Below the pieces are notes generated by a model. That model did not search any database and had not been told where the DNA came from. It saw only the letters and a program-made list of their open reading frames with translations. From Hericium rajendrae (taxonomy: Eukaryota; Basidiomycota; Agaricomycetes; Russulales; Hericiaceae), in assembly GCA_033439255.1 (NCBI GenBank), contig CM065881.1, forward strand, positions 3,038,001 to 3,102,000: a stretch of DNA of 64,000 nucleotides, read 5' to 3'. Positions 51,613-63,582 of this stretch are shown piece by piece. Both the position numbers and the translations under genes were made by a program. Position 1 is the first letter of the stretch, and the number at the start of each line of letters is the position of its first letter.

Positions 51613-51764
51613 ACTGTACCATTTCGGTCGTAGGCTCGCGAATGTTGGGTGTGACCAAAATTTTAAAATCCAACAAATCAAAAGAAAATTATACGCACCA
51701 TAAAAACCTAGGCTCACAGGCCTCTGTGACCTGTGACGCGAGCCTACGACCGAAATGGTACAGT
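51613..51764. repeat. 152-bp fold-back with perfect 28-bp inverted arms
   Basis: The arms at 51613-51640 and 51737-51764 are perfect inverted copies (starting ACTGTACCATTTCGG). The 96-bp centre is AT-rich and not palindromic. It sits inside the otherwise shared upstream block of copy 4 and is absent at the same place in copy 3, so it is an insertion. No target duplication is evident; it may be MITE-like or a hairpin-templated duplication. Confidence 0.65.
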
Positions 51765-52379
51765 AATATAGGCTCCCGAACATGCACAGCGATAGATATA
51801 AGATCTAGGTATGTTTGTAGCCACATTTCCGCATTCATTGCTATTATCTTGTGGTCACAATCGGGCAACAATCGGGGCCACAATCCCAGAGATTGGCATG
51901 AGTGGATGACTCACGGAATAACCCACCCATGAAGGCCCGGAATGCACGCATAATCTGACGCCGCTCGTAGGGCGCCCCCTTCTTCTACTACCGTGGCGCT
52001 ACTGAGGTCAACGTACAGACTTCACTTTTGTCCGTTTGATAAGTCTTCGATACAGATCATTTCAACGCCTTCCAAGGAGTAAAGATTTTGTAGTGTTCAA
52101 ATAAGATTCGTGATCCCGCTACGCTACAAACATGCACTCGTGTCTATAAAATGTAGATCCGATGCCCTTCTGAAGCAGAATCGTGCAGAATGCCGTGTAG
52201 CAGAGGACAAATACTGGAATAATTAAGTCCATGCAGAGCCTATGTCTGATCAGCACCCAATCTTGTTCAAGATCGCCTGATCTGGCTTGGAGGCCGTCGA
52301 GCTTGCCTTTCCGTTCTTGATCGTCACGAACCTGCAACTTTATAAGGATCCATACTAGCATTTAGCAGTTAACGGCGAC

Positions 52380-53912
52380 TTACTGCTGGCTGCCCTTAGC
52401 GGAGGTCTTGACGACCGTCCGGATCACCTTGTTGCGGACCAGATCAAGAGGGAGTGTCCCGTCCTCAGCAGACGTGGCAACGCCGTTGATGCCCAGATCG
52501 CCCGGCTCGTTGTCCTTCGTCACAAAGTCCGCAGCCTGCTCTGCCTCGCTCGTCTCTTCGAACTTCTTCGCCTGGGCGAGGAGCGACGCGGCGGTACCAG
52601 CAGGCATGACGTAGATTGTGGGGACACGTTTGGGGAAGCTGCCTGTGAGCAGCGTGCCTCGTCAGTACATAGCCAAATATGAAGGAGACATGCGAACGAC
52701 GCACTCCTGGTGACCGCAGCCGCCTTCGTGGAGATCCACTTGTAGGCCTGGTCGTCGAAGTCCTTGGCGCCGCCGCGCGACGCGAGCTGCAGGATGGCGC
52801 CGCCCTTCGCGACGCTCGGGTCTTCCCAGCGGAACCAGAACTCCTCGCCCGCGCGTGCGTAGATTTTCTCGAGATCACGCTGAGAAATATCCTGCGCGTC
52901 GGCCTGGGCGTAGATAGGACAAAACGCAGCGGAGGACGTGGCCGCGACGCTTGCTGAGGTTGTCGATGCAGCAGAAACCTAAAGAGTTGCGTATGATCAG
53001 TTCGTCTGTTGTGACGGAGGATAAAGCAGAGAGTACAGTAGTCTTTGCGGGGGGTGTATTCGCGGGCGGTGCTACAATGGGCGGCGCTACTGCGGGTGGA
53101 GGCGTAGTGTTTGCGACGGTCGTTTGGGCGGGCGGCGCTACTACGGGCGGCGCTACTGCGGGTGGAGGCGTAGTGTTTGCGGCGGTTGTCTGGGCGGACG
53201 GCGCTACTACGGGCGGCGCTACTGCGGGTGGAGGCGTAGTGTTTGCGGCGGTTGTCTGGGCGGGCGGTGCTACAATGGGCGGCGCCACTGCGGGTGGAGG
53301 CGTAGTGTTTGCGGCGGTTGTCTGGGCGGGCGGCGCTACTACGGGCGGCGCTACTGCGGGTGGAGGCGTAGTGTTTGCGGCGGTTGTCTGGGCGGGCGGC
53401 GCTACTACGGGCGGCGCTACTGCGGGTGGAGGCGTAGTGTTTGCGGCGGTTGTCTGGGCGGACGGCGCTACTACGGGCGGCGCTACTGCGGGTGGAGGCG
53501 TAGTGTTTGCGGCGGTTGTCTGGGCGGGCGGCGCTACTACGGGCGGCGCTACTGCGGGCGGGGCTGCTGCAGGTGTCGGCGCAGGCTTGGCCGGGGCAGC
53601 TGGCTTAGGTGGAACCTTTGCAGGAGCAGCGGGCTTCGGCTTCGGCTTTCCCAGCAGACTTCCGAGACCACCAAGCGTCGACTTTCTAGCTTGCAGAACG
53701 TTAATCAGGTCATTGAGGTCGTGGTCGCCAGTAGAGGGAACCGTGGGAGGCGGCGCCGAAACGGCATCGGCAGTCTGTCCGAGTGGATGACGATTAATTC
53801 CGACACCCAAAAAAAAAGGCGGAAGTGAACACACCTCTGAGGGGAGGGGCGCCGCATTTACGAGAAGGCCACCCAGGGTAACGGAAACATAGAGCAAGAA
53901 TGAGAGCTGCAT
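52380..53912 (-). CDS. Secreted Pro/Ala-rich protein with internal 22-residue repeats
   Basis: Four exons (53912-53835, 53774-53037, 52978-52705, 52642-52380) give 450 residues. A signal peptide (MQLSFLLYVSVTLGGLLVNA) is followed by a linker, a Lys/Pro/Ala segment (KPKPKPAAPAK) and seven tandem repeats of PPPAVAPPVVAPPAQTTAAN type. A folded C-terminal domain of about 180 residues follows, with IYARAGEEFWFRWEDPS and RVPTIYVMPAGTAASLLAQA. I do not recognise that domain. The repeat is likely an extended, possibly O-glycosylated spacer at the cell wall or outside the cell. Confidence 0.78.
53101..53562. repeat. Coding minisatellite, seven 66-bp units
   Basis: Exact 66-bp periodicity from 53101 to 53562, with a partial unit before it. 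Units differ at a few positions, including a variant with GGTGCTACAATGGGC replacing GGCGCTACTACGGGC in a non-adjacent pattern, which suggests unequal crossing-over or gene conversion. The period is a multiple of three, so copy-number change keeps the frame. Confidence 0.9.
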
Positions 53913-55649
53913 GTTACTTAATGTGAATTACGGTCCAGCCGAGGTGAATAAAGTGGTAGAGAGAGATGAACACTAGAAAAAGACGAAGGAAGGAAGTGAG
54001 AACGGATCTACCGTGCTAAGGATCCATATGAGATTGTCAGGTAGCTTTTATACCTCGGGATGGTGCACCGCGTCCATTCTGTCCGGCTAAAACAAGGTCC
54101 ACATGTCATGTCGAAGTGCTAATAGTCCTACTCAATTTCAGCTTTTCGTAGCTGCTTTTTGACGCTGCTTTTTGGCCGCTTGGCGTCGCTTAAGCTCGCT
54201 AAGGCTCGCTTACCGCTGTCGATTTCAGGCACATTCGAAAAAGCAGCAAGCAAAAAGCAGCGCAAAAAGCAGTAATTGAGTAGGGCTAATGGGTACCTTT
54301 GACAAATGGTGCCAGGGACTTTGATCTACGCCATCTGCATCGGGTCGCCAGCGGTGGCCCGCCGCTGGGCATGTTGCGAGTTTTTGCTTGGCCCTTGGAA
54401 ATTCGAAGTGTGGAGCACAAGACTTTGCTGGCCGCGAGCGAACAAGTCGACATTGCTCCCATGATCAGCTTCTTCATCAAATTTCAGACCCTAAAATGCT
54501 GTGCATCATACCAATATATCAAAAGATTGTATAAGCGTACTAACAGATATTGTACCTTTGTTTCTGCGTAGCATGACATTAGATCCAACCAACATCAAGA
54601 CCACAGTCAAGAACCCGATGACGAGCTCTCCATCATCGATTAAATCAAAATACCTGCAAATGTCTTGAAAAATCAGAGAATATGAAATGAACGAACAAGT
54701 AGCACATATATGCATGCGTGCTGAAGTTGATTGAAGGAGCAGATGTCGACTTGAAGCACCTTGTCGCCATGCTTAGCGCTAGGATGCTGTCACGTACTTA
54801 GCGGTGCAAATCTTCAGGCTCAATACTGATGTCCTTACTGTAATTCGAGGCACTGGTATCGATAAGACCCTAGATGATCGTCGACAGCATGATAATTGCA
54901 TATCGGCCACCGCGGGCGGGCTATAGTCGAAGCATCCAGCGCCATCAGCGCTTTCCCGCTTCAACTATCGGATTCCGACAAGGCTCTACAGATCGTGACG
55001 ATTCATGGTCAGATATCTGTTGATTGATGAAACTTAGATCTCGGAGAGTGAAGCATACCGCGAAACAGCCTCAGCCGGTACATAGCTCCTCAGACCCGGC
55101 CCGGGCTTGCGTGGGCAAGGCGATAATACGACGGTAGGGCAGCATCATTACAACCAAGGGGGATGTCAGGTTTGAGACCCAATAACGACATTGTACATGC
55201 AAGTTTTGTGAAAGATTGTCCAAGAATTGCAGCAACAAGACCTGATCATAGGATTCTAGGAGGATTGAAGACGGTGTCCATCAAGTGTTCATCGAACGTT
55301 AACGACGCGTTGTGTCACACTGTGACAGTTGTGTTTGGTCTCAAGCGCCGGTCGACGCGTACATCGTCCAGACCCTTCAGTGACCCTTCATCGTCGGTCA
55401 TCGTCGATCAAGGACGCAGACAACTCGCGTCAGGGTACGTCGTTGCAATGCATGACCCTAGATATCTAATCTATGCTGGCGCTGAAGCTAACTCGTTGGG
55501 ACTCAGCCAGCCTTCGGATCAGTATCAACTGAGAGGGAGTCTCGAGCGCTCGAAGACCGTGTACTTACTCTATGTATACTAAAGGATTGTCGAATCTACC
55601 GGAGCAGGAACTTTGGGCAAATCAACGTAATGCTATCGGCTGACAGAGC
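53913..55649. other. Intergenic stretch with a MITE-like element
   Basis: No supported gene. It contains the element at 54124-54285. A short reverse-strand frame near 54506-54715 has one hydrophobic segment but no other support. Confidence 0.4.
54124..54285. mobile_element. MITE-like element, 162 bp, with 5-bp target duplication
   Basis: The ends are inverted copies (CCTACTCAATT on the left, AATTGAGTAGG on the right). CTAAT flanks both sides (54119-54123 and 54286-54290). The subterminal regions carry repeated GCTGCTTTTTG on the left and its complement CAAAAAGCAGC on the right, so the element folds back. It has no coding capacity and so would depend on a transposase elsewhere. Confidence 0.65.
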
Positions 55650-56205
55650 TGTCTCATGGCAAAGCTATGCCAAAGTCTTCCATCCTTAGCCACTTCTCCA
55701 TCGCACCCCACAAGCGTGCCCAACCAGGCCCACCCCCCTTCCCTTACCCCGGTAGCAATCCAAGCGCGACAGCCCTCGAGCACCTTCGGCCAGGCTTCCT
55801 CGGGCGGAGTCTCGATCTCCTCCAGGGGCTTCCCGAACGACGCTTCGCGTGTGCGGCGGAAGTAGTCTGCTCTGCGTAGGTTGGGGGATGTCACGAAGGT
55901 CTTCAGCACCAGCAGCTCTATCATGTCGGCAAACGCTGCCTAAAACGCGTCGGTTCCCAGCAGCACCAGCGTCGTCTCGGACGGATTCGTCGCGTCGAGG
56001 TACTTTGCGATAACGAGCGAGTCGGCGACGGCGACGCCGGTCGACGGGTCCTGGATTACGGGCAGTGTGTAGTGTGGCTTGCCAGCGATCGTGCTCGTGG
56101 GCGCGGCGCCGATTTTCGTGGAGACGGTGGCGATGTCAGGGTATTCGGCCCAGGTCGTCTTGTACGGGACGCCTTTAATGTTCAGGGTAGTTCTACAGGG
56201 ACGCG
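55650..56205 (-). pseudogene. Glutathione S-transferase pseudogene
   Basis: The reverse strand matches the intact GST at 62757-63582 from LNIKGVPYKT (near 56200) through HYTLPVIQDPSTGVAVADS and IAKYLDAT to YFRRTREASFGKPLEEIE (near 55830). The first exon is missing, a stop (TAG) interrupts the middle near 55940, part of the second domain is deleted, and the C-terminal third is unrecognisable. Confidence 0.75.
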
Positions 56206-56962
56206 CGAGGACATCCGCGGTGTGCAGTGAATGTGAGAGACATGTCTGCCTTTCCAGAGGTTCGGCGACATCGTTGAGCCGACCCAGATCTTGCTTGGGA
56301 TGGAATCAAGAGTCGCTGATCACGTCGACGGGAATATCCTCTGCGACTAAATTGCTTACTGTACAAGAGACCCAGTTTTTGATGACAAAGTGACGTCGAT
56401 AAGAACAACCTCTACGATTGTATGCTTACTGTACAATGAGAACGTATGTATGATGACTGATCCACAGTTCTTCAGGGAGGTAATGCGGTAGCGGACGCAA
56501 GACCAAGGCGCTCGAGAACGGACTTGTGATCAACATAAGTATCCCCATTTCCGTTTGTCGAAGTCTTTTACTTTTTTGGAGGTACCGCTCGAAAGCTTGA
56601 CGATGAAGGTAACAGAAAAGGCCAGCTAAGCGAAGGGAACTTGCAGCATTTCCAGCTGTTGTGGAGGAACTACTTATTATGCATTGGCTGGCCTTGCAGA
56701 GATCTAGGGGGAGGAGAGGTGTAGAGAGAAAAAGGCAGGACCACCCGAGATTTGAATGGATGTGTGCAGCTACGTTGCATGCTACGATAAACCGAATTGC
56801 ACCGTCTGTCGACCGCAAACAGGATTGAACTGTCTTCATCACTTTGTGTATGTTGGTCTTGACATTATTCACTGGTAGCATTTACAAAGGTAAGTATCAT
56901 ACAAGATCGACGAACCGAGGCTGCAACACCACGTCGAAAGCTGAAAGACAGCGCAATCCTCC
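56206..56962. other. Stretch between GST pseudogene and psi oxygenase
   Basis: No gene was supported. The frame at 56426-56881 (-) has no recognisable features. Confidence 0.4.
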
Positions 56963-59900
56963 TCAAGCCCCATTAGCAGCCGGTACCGGCACTTCATACT
57001 ACACCAGACCATCAGTATATACTCTTCGCTAGCGATGACAGAACGTACCTGCAGCGCCATCGTCGTCGGCCACGCAGTCGGGAGGAAATCAGACAACCCG
57101 AGGTACTCGTAGCGGATCGTGTTCTCTGCGGTCGTCTTGTACCGCTTCAGCTGTCCGGATTTGCCGGGCCCACGGGCGATGTTCTTGTACTCAAAAATGG
57201 CAAAGATCGTCCGGGTGATGATCTATGCGGTGAGGAGTGAGTACTATCATGTCTGTGAAAGATAAACTAGTCTGACCTTCGTGGCGAGTTCATTACCTAG
57301 GCATCTGTGGGGCACGCAATATGATGAGATATTTTTTTTTTGGCTATGGCGCGGAAAATTATACTATCGCACTTTGCAACACCATCACCAGCAAGGTACT
57401 TGCCCTCCGGCTTACACGTGAGCGAGACCGTTTGCGGGTCCGGGAATACGTCAGCCTAAATCCAGCAGATGTCAGGCGACGGTCGTACGAAGAGAAGAAC
57501 ATACATCGAGACTTGCACCGGCAAGATCGGCAAAAATGTGCTGGCCTTGCTTGACAGTTGTAGTGCCAACAGTTTGATTGGTAACAGCCTCACCTAGTAA
57601 GAAAAAAAAGGACATCTCAGTATTTCGGAGGCTTCAACACCTGCACGAGAACTGACGGTAGACGCCGCGGAAAGGAGGGTCAAGCCCTGCCAACAGCAGC
57701 AGCCCATCAGTAAATGACAACATGACGGGGAAAGGAATAAACTCACGCAAAGCCTCATACACGTATCCCGCTAACTTGCTCTCATTCGCTTTATCTCCCA
57801 AGCCTAACTCCGGTTTATCGATGTAGAAGTTCACAACGTTGATAAGACACTGGGACAACTCAACAGTGGCACCGATCAGCAGTGCCAGTACGTTGTTCGT
57901 GACATCATCTGCAGTGCCACCGCGCTCGAAGAGGCTCTCGACGAGCGGCGCGCGGTATGACTTCTTCTTTTGGGTAGCGAAGAGCTGCTGAAGGGAGCCC
58001 ACGATGGCTGCGAGGGACATCTGATAGGATATGCTATGTCAGCCGGGCAGCATATATATCAATGGAATCGAGACAGATGCGCACCCTGCCTCCGGCATTC
58101 GTGATAAGCGTGGTCTTGATGTGTCGCTTGAGCTCAGAAACATGCGACTTGACGCGATCCTGCATGTTCATCTTTTTGGAGGCGTCGACGTCAAGGAAGA
58201 AATATCTTGCGAAAATGGATCAATCAGCATCCGCATAACCATAGCTTCGCCGCAGAAAGAGGACTTACGTGTAGCAGTCCGTCAACATATTGTAAAGCTC
58301 CGACTCCGTAAATGCTCCGAAGTATGAATCCTTATCCTTCTTAAATTGGAGTCCCGCCTACAATGCGAAACAAGTCACTCGACCATACACAACTAACAAA
58401 TACCACTCACCAATTCGGTCGCAACCCAGTGCAGCGGCAAATAGCGCAGCACATCGCGCGCGATGTCAACGTAGCGCTTGCCCTTGTCAGAGAGTGTGAA
58501 CGACTTTCCAGCGATAAGCTCGCGCGTCTTCCGATAGAAGTATGCGCCGATCTTATCCGCAGAGTCGTTCGCGGGAAGCAGCGCACGGAGCACCTCGCGT
58601 TGATCGCGTACCGCACGCTCTGCATCCTCGCAAGCGATGAAAAATCTACAGTTCGTCTCATCAGCCTTTCGCCACCTCTGAGTCTGTCAGTATTCAAGAG
58701 CACAAACCCATTGCCGTCCACGACGCCCTTCGCCTTTTCCCCATACGGCGCCTTGAACTCCGAACTTTTGAGCACTTTCTCCACGTCTCGATACGCCTTC
58801 ACCACCGGCACAGGCCCCGGATCGCCCGGCCTCTTGAACTCGTACAAATCTTCCTGGCCGAGCTTACCCAAGAAGCCCTCCATTGACTCGGGTGTCTGCA
58901 GTGGGAACCATGTGTACACGCTACGCTCGCCAAACTCGCCGGGCAGCGCGCGGAGCAGCAGCCGCCCGAGCACGCTGCCGTTTCCGGGGCCGCTGACGTC
59001 GCGCTGGCAATCGGCGAAGCCCCAGGCGGTCATGTTCGCGGGCGTGAAGTCGGCGGTGAAGAAGCGGTCGCCGCGCGTGAGTGCGATCGCGTCCGAAAGA
59101 ATGGCGCGCGATATCGTGTAGCCTGCAGGCGGTGAGAGGGTGACCAGCGCGGGTTTCGACAGACGTACCAGGACATAAACCGGCCCCATCAACGAGCGGC
59201 TTCGCCTCCTCGGCCTGAAGTCCGACGTAGAGCTCGAGGTTATCAATGTGCCCATACAGCCGCTCCGCTGCCTCCGCGATCTCGTCGTTCGGGTTCCATT
59301 CCTTGAAGCTCGCGTACGCTGCAGTTTATTCAAGACGATATATTCTATATAAAACAAACATATGATGGACTTACGCTTCAAACCAAGGAACTACGAGGTT
59401 TCGGGGTTGGTAAGGAGTTCGTGTAAGCGAAAGTCACAAGCACGTACTTTCCTGAATTCGTTCAGCGAGCACACGCCCCACTTCCGGTTGGATTCAATGC
59501 CCATGATCTCATGCAGGCGCATGATGGGCGGCGTCCCACGCGCCTTGAATGCAGACGCGGGGTGCTCCGTCCTATATGGCACGTGAACACACATCGCTCT
59601 CAAAACTAAAATGGAAACAAATTATACGCATTCTTGAGAACATCCGCGAGGGCTGAATCGCTGAATGTGCTGTTCGGCCCTTGACGCTGCAGGCTTTTAT
59701 CACAGCTTAGCATCTATATGCGCCCATTTCTGTAATGAGGACCGAACGTACCCGCCAAATGTCCAATGCGGTACATCAGGCTCCTTTGCCTGGGCCATCT
59801 TTGCCGCAGACATAAGATCCTGTACTGTGAGCTGCACCCAGAATCGAGGGTCAGAAATCGTGTCCAAATGATTGAAGAGGAGGTTACACGTACCTTCTCG

Positions 59901-61671
59901 ACAGGCGTGTTGGGAAACTCGGAGTCCATGAGCTGTTGGACCCATTGTTCGTCTGCTTGCGAAGTAGTCGCGTGCCAGCGATACAGGCAGTTGAACTGAG
60001 TTCATCAGTAAATACCAGGTCGGCAAGAGGGCACAGCAGGGGAGCGGCCCACCTCGACGCTGCACACATTCCCCTGCCCACGCTCAAACAGCTTATGATC
60101 CTCCTGCCGCATTTCCTACACCCTCAAAACGCATCAGCCACATTCCACTACAAATAACACTAAGGACACGTACTCCAAATGGACTCAAGCTCCACGAGCT
60201 TCCGCTCCGCGGCAGGCCCAAGATGCTCCCGAAGTAGTCCGCAAACACGGCCGCGCCGAACCACGCGCAGTTGCACAGACGCGCTGTCTGGAAGATGTCC
60301 TCGTCCTGCGCCGTGAGTTTCGTGAGACGCTGCGGGTCCGTGGTCGGAATGCTGTCCGGGTCGACGTATGTCCCGCGTTCGTTAATCTCAAGCAGCTTGC
60401 GCGCGATGTACTGCGCGTTGTGATGAGACAGCTGAATATGCAATGCAAAAGGATAAACGTACGTTATGGTTCCGACTGAAGCAGACAAGCAGCACGCAGA
60501 CTGCCGGAGGGAGGAGAAGCAGTCTGTCCTCTGCGAACGAGTCGGGAAAGAGCAGCCCGCGCCCGTCGCGCACGCGGATCTTGTTCAGCTTGGCTTCATT
60601 GTGGCCATAGAGCGGTGCAAGATCAACGTAAGACGAGGTGTCGTTGATGCTGACATCCCTGTGTGACGTGCGGAAGACGCTTTGGCAAGATCTCAGACGC
60701 GTTTGAGTACATATTCGATACTACTCACGTGTGAATGACCAGTGCAGCGAACGAGAACATCAAACTCGACAGCCCTCCAGGGTGTTTCACGAACTGTGCC
60801 ACCTACATTCAACAAAAGCCCCGCATATATGCGCACCAAACGCACCTCGTCGCGTTTCAGGAGTGTATCGAACACGATGCCTGAGTCCGGGAGCATGTTC
60901 TGCGGGAGCGGGCGCGTCCCTTGCACGCTGCGTGCGTACGGCGTACCAGCCTTGCCCATGTCTGGGTCACAGATGTTGTTGTGCGAACCATCAACAGTGC
61001 GGTACGAGTACTTCTGGCCGAGATATGTCGCAGGCGGATGTGACAAGTCATTATACACTATTGTATGCAGGTAAGATGAAGCAGATTATCAAACGCAGGA
61101 GGGGCACATACGGATTTCGATGATGCCTTTTTCCATCTTTGAGAGGACCGGACCGGGCGGGCAGTGCGACATGAACGCGACGGCATGTTCGAGCTGAAGA
61201 ATGGATGATGTCATTCACTTGGGAGTGATACATGGTACAATAGAAGGACACACCAGCATCTTGCGGTCGTCGAGATCATTGAGATGTTTGGCTGCGTCAA
61301 TGACGGCAGACTATGAACATGACACATTACATTCATGATCAACACAGCGAACCACTGATAAAAGCACTCACCAAGGTCGTGGGCTCGATATACACGTCGT
61401 GACCCTTCTTGATCTACGATGACTCAGTTACAGCAGACGGATCACACGAAGTGATCTCCGGGTAACACACCTGTTCTCGGAAGTCCTTCAAAACCCTAGC
61501 GGCCTCCGACTGATTCTGTTCGGGAGTAGTCTCGTACGTCGTCGGCTTGGGAACACCTATGGTCTTCCATACGATGACAGTTCAGTCAACTATCACTTGA
61601 CAGTACTCATGACATACTGAGGTCCGATTCAGGAACTTGGATGGCCTGGGGATAGAGCTCGTGCTCGACAT
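56963..61671 (-). CDS. Psi-producing oxygenase: fatty-acid dioxygenase fused to cytochrome P450
   Basis: About twenty short exons run from the ATG at 61671 to the TGA at 56963, about 1,100 residues; not every junction was worked out. Dioxygenase domain: LGQKYSYRTVDGSHNNICDP, AGTPYARSVQGTRPLPQ, the distal heme His in FAALVIHT (near 60740), INDTSSYVDLAPLYGH, and the Tyr-radical/proximal motif FNCLYRWH (59972-59990). P450 domain: VTNNVLALLIGATVELSQ, GYVYEALR, then GDGVAKCLGNELATK, whose heme-ligand Cys codon (57303-57301) directly follows an acceptor site. The C-terminus is YEVPVPAANGA. Such enzymes make 8- or 10-hydroperoxides of linoleic acid and convert them to diols or epoxy alcohols, oxylipins that influence sporulation. 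Both active sites look intact. Confidence 0.92.
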
Positions 61672-62756
61672 AGCTGGTCAATATCGTCGAACGGCGAGTG
61701 AGGGAGACGAGGGGGATGGGAAACGCTGAAGCAAGCCATGGGAACGATGGCTACTTGAAGGCGGGCGCTGGGAGAGATTCTCCGTCCAGGACGTCAAGGA
61801 TGCATGGAAGCAGCCGCTTCAAACGGATGCATTTGGCAGTAAGATGGCGCCTGTTATGCACAATTCTCATTTCCGACACTGGACTCTCGAAAGAGCTCCC
61901 AGCTTAAGCATCGAAGTCCCGCATATGATGCGTTTCAAATATTTATGGCAGTTGAATCATGTATTTTGAGAATTGCACATCACTAGACACGCGGCGTCTT
62001 TGAGTCAGAGACACCGCGAGATGAGAAGCTGGCGGCACTGACGTTATCAGGATTCTCCATGGACTGGTGACCATTCTGCGTAGACATTGATAGAAAGACT
62101 GGTCATCCGTCTCAGATTCTCCAACGAAACGCAAGAATTTTTGGATGAAGTTTTCGACATACGAAATGAACGCCCGTCATACTGAATCTGATGAGCCGGC
62201 GACGCGAAGATGGGAAGGATTCGGGGATATAGTCGAGAGCGAGATGCATGGAAGCAGAACGCGCTGTGATAACGCGCTCCGTCTCCGGCGCGCGTCGGCC
62301 GGACCGTCGAGTCCGCCGCTGCTTATAGGAATTGCTTTTACCTCTTGCCATCATCGTCACCGCGGTCGACTCTGCTTGCAATATACGACTGTACTTATCA
62401 GTGTGTTGGCTTTTCTGCAGTCCTGCCCTTGAAAAGGTTACTGTGGTCGTGGCACGCGAAGATCGAGACCAATCTGCGAGAGTAACGGGTCATCATCCTT
62501 CCCCCAATACATGCAAGCGGCCCTTCCTTCAGTCACACGTGCGTATATACTTCCGTACTTATCAAGCATTCAGCGCCCTGCAACGATGACGATGTCACTT
62601 ATACTATGCTTCGCCCCTCAGGTAGCGCCGCCGAAGCTCATATGAGTCATGCTATAGTATAAATCTGTCACTTTCAGCATCTCCTAAGGACCGTTCATCT
62701 CGACCCTGACAGCATCTCACAGTTTCGCTGCCATCACATTATTACCTTCAAACACT
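61672..62756. other. Divergent intergenic region, psi oxygenase and GST
   Basis: Two genes start outward from it. No internal gene was found. Confidence 0.45.
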
Positions 62757-63582
62757 ATGTCGCAGCCAATCATCTTTTACGACATTCCAGGCAACGCCTG
62801 GTCTGGCCAGACCTGGTCGCCCAACCTTTGGAAAGCCAGGCATGTCTTCCCCTTCACGCACCCCGATGTCCTGATCCTTACGCCCGTGCAGAATCGCATT
62901 GAACATTAAAGGTGTCCCATACAAGACGGAGTGGGTCGAGTACCCCGACATCCAGGCCCATTGCGCCAAGTTCGGTGCACCAGCCACCGGTGTGCGCGCC
63001 GGCGCGCCCCTGTACACGCTGCCCATCATCCAGGACCCGTTGACCGGCGCCACCGTTGCCGAGTCATTTGCCATCGCGAAATACCTCGACGCGACGTACC
63101 CCGGGGGCATGACGCTGGTCCCGGAGGGAACCGCCGCGTTCCAGGTGATGTTCGTCGACATCGTGCGCCCGCTGCTGCACGAGCACCTGCTGCCGCTGCA
63201 CCTCGTACGCATCGCGACATCGCTCAACCCACGCAGCGGGGAATACTTCCGCCGCACGCGTGAGGCACTTTTCGGGAAGTCCCTCGAGGAGATCGCGCCT
63301 GCGCCCGTGGCGGAGGCACTGTGGAAGAAGGCGCTCGAAGGCTTCTCGCGCATTCACGGATGGTACAACGCGAACGGAGAAGGCAAGGTCTTTTTCATGG
63401 GGGACGCACTGAGCTGGGCGGACGTGGTGCTTGTCAGTGCGCTCGCGTGGATCAGGGTATTCAATGGGCATGATTCTAAGGAATGGAAGGAGCTTATGGC
63501 TGCAGATGAGGGTCGCTGGGTGCGCTTATGGCAGGCGATGGAGAAGTACGTTTGTGTGGATGGCGGCGTCGCTTTGCCGTGA
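62757..63582 (+). CDS. Glutathione S-transferase, etherase-like (GTE) class
   Basis: Two exons (62757-62839, 62892-63582) give 257 residues. The N-terminal thioredoxin-fold domain has IIFYDIPGNAWSGQTWSPNL, VPYKTEWVEYPDIQAHC, YTLPIIQDPLTGATVAESFA (cis-Pro and the glutathione-contacting ES) and IAKYLDATYPGG. The helical domain includes YFRRTREALFGKSLEEIAP and DALSWADVVLVSALAW. The YPDI and TLP patterns fit the basidiomycete etherase-like class named after bacterial beta-etherases. Likely role: detoxification of aromatic or wood-derived compounds. The intron uses a GC donor (AG|GCATGT...CAG); an open alternative was not found. A broken relative lies 6.5 kb away. Confidence 0.88.

Larger units (their letters stand above)
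50937..52379. other. Upstream region of C2H2 copy 4 with inverted repeat
   Basis: From 50937 to about 51930 the reverse strand matches the upstream block of copy 3 (39060-39896), except for the fold-back insertion at 51613-51764. From 51940 to 52379 nothing was found. Confidence 0.5.

Noticed and set aside
53101-53562. CRISPR-like array
   Set aside because: The 66-bp units are contiguous without spacers and are in frame within a coding exon of a eukaryotic gene.
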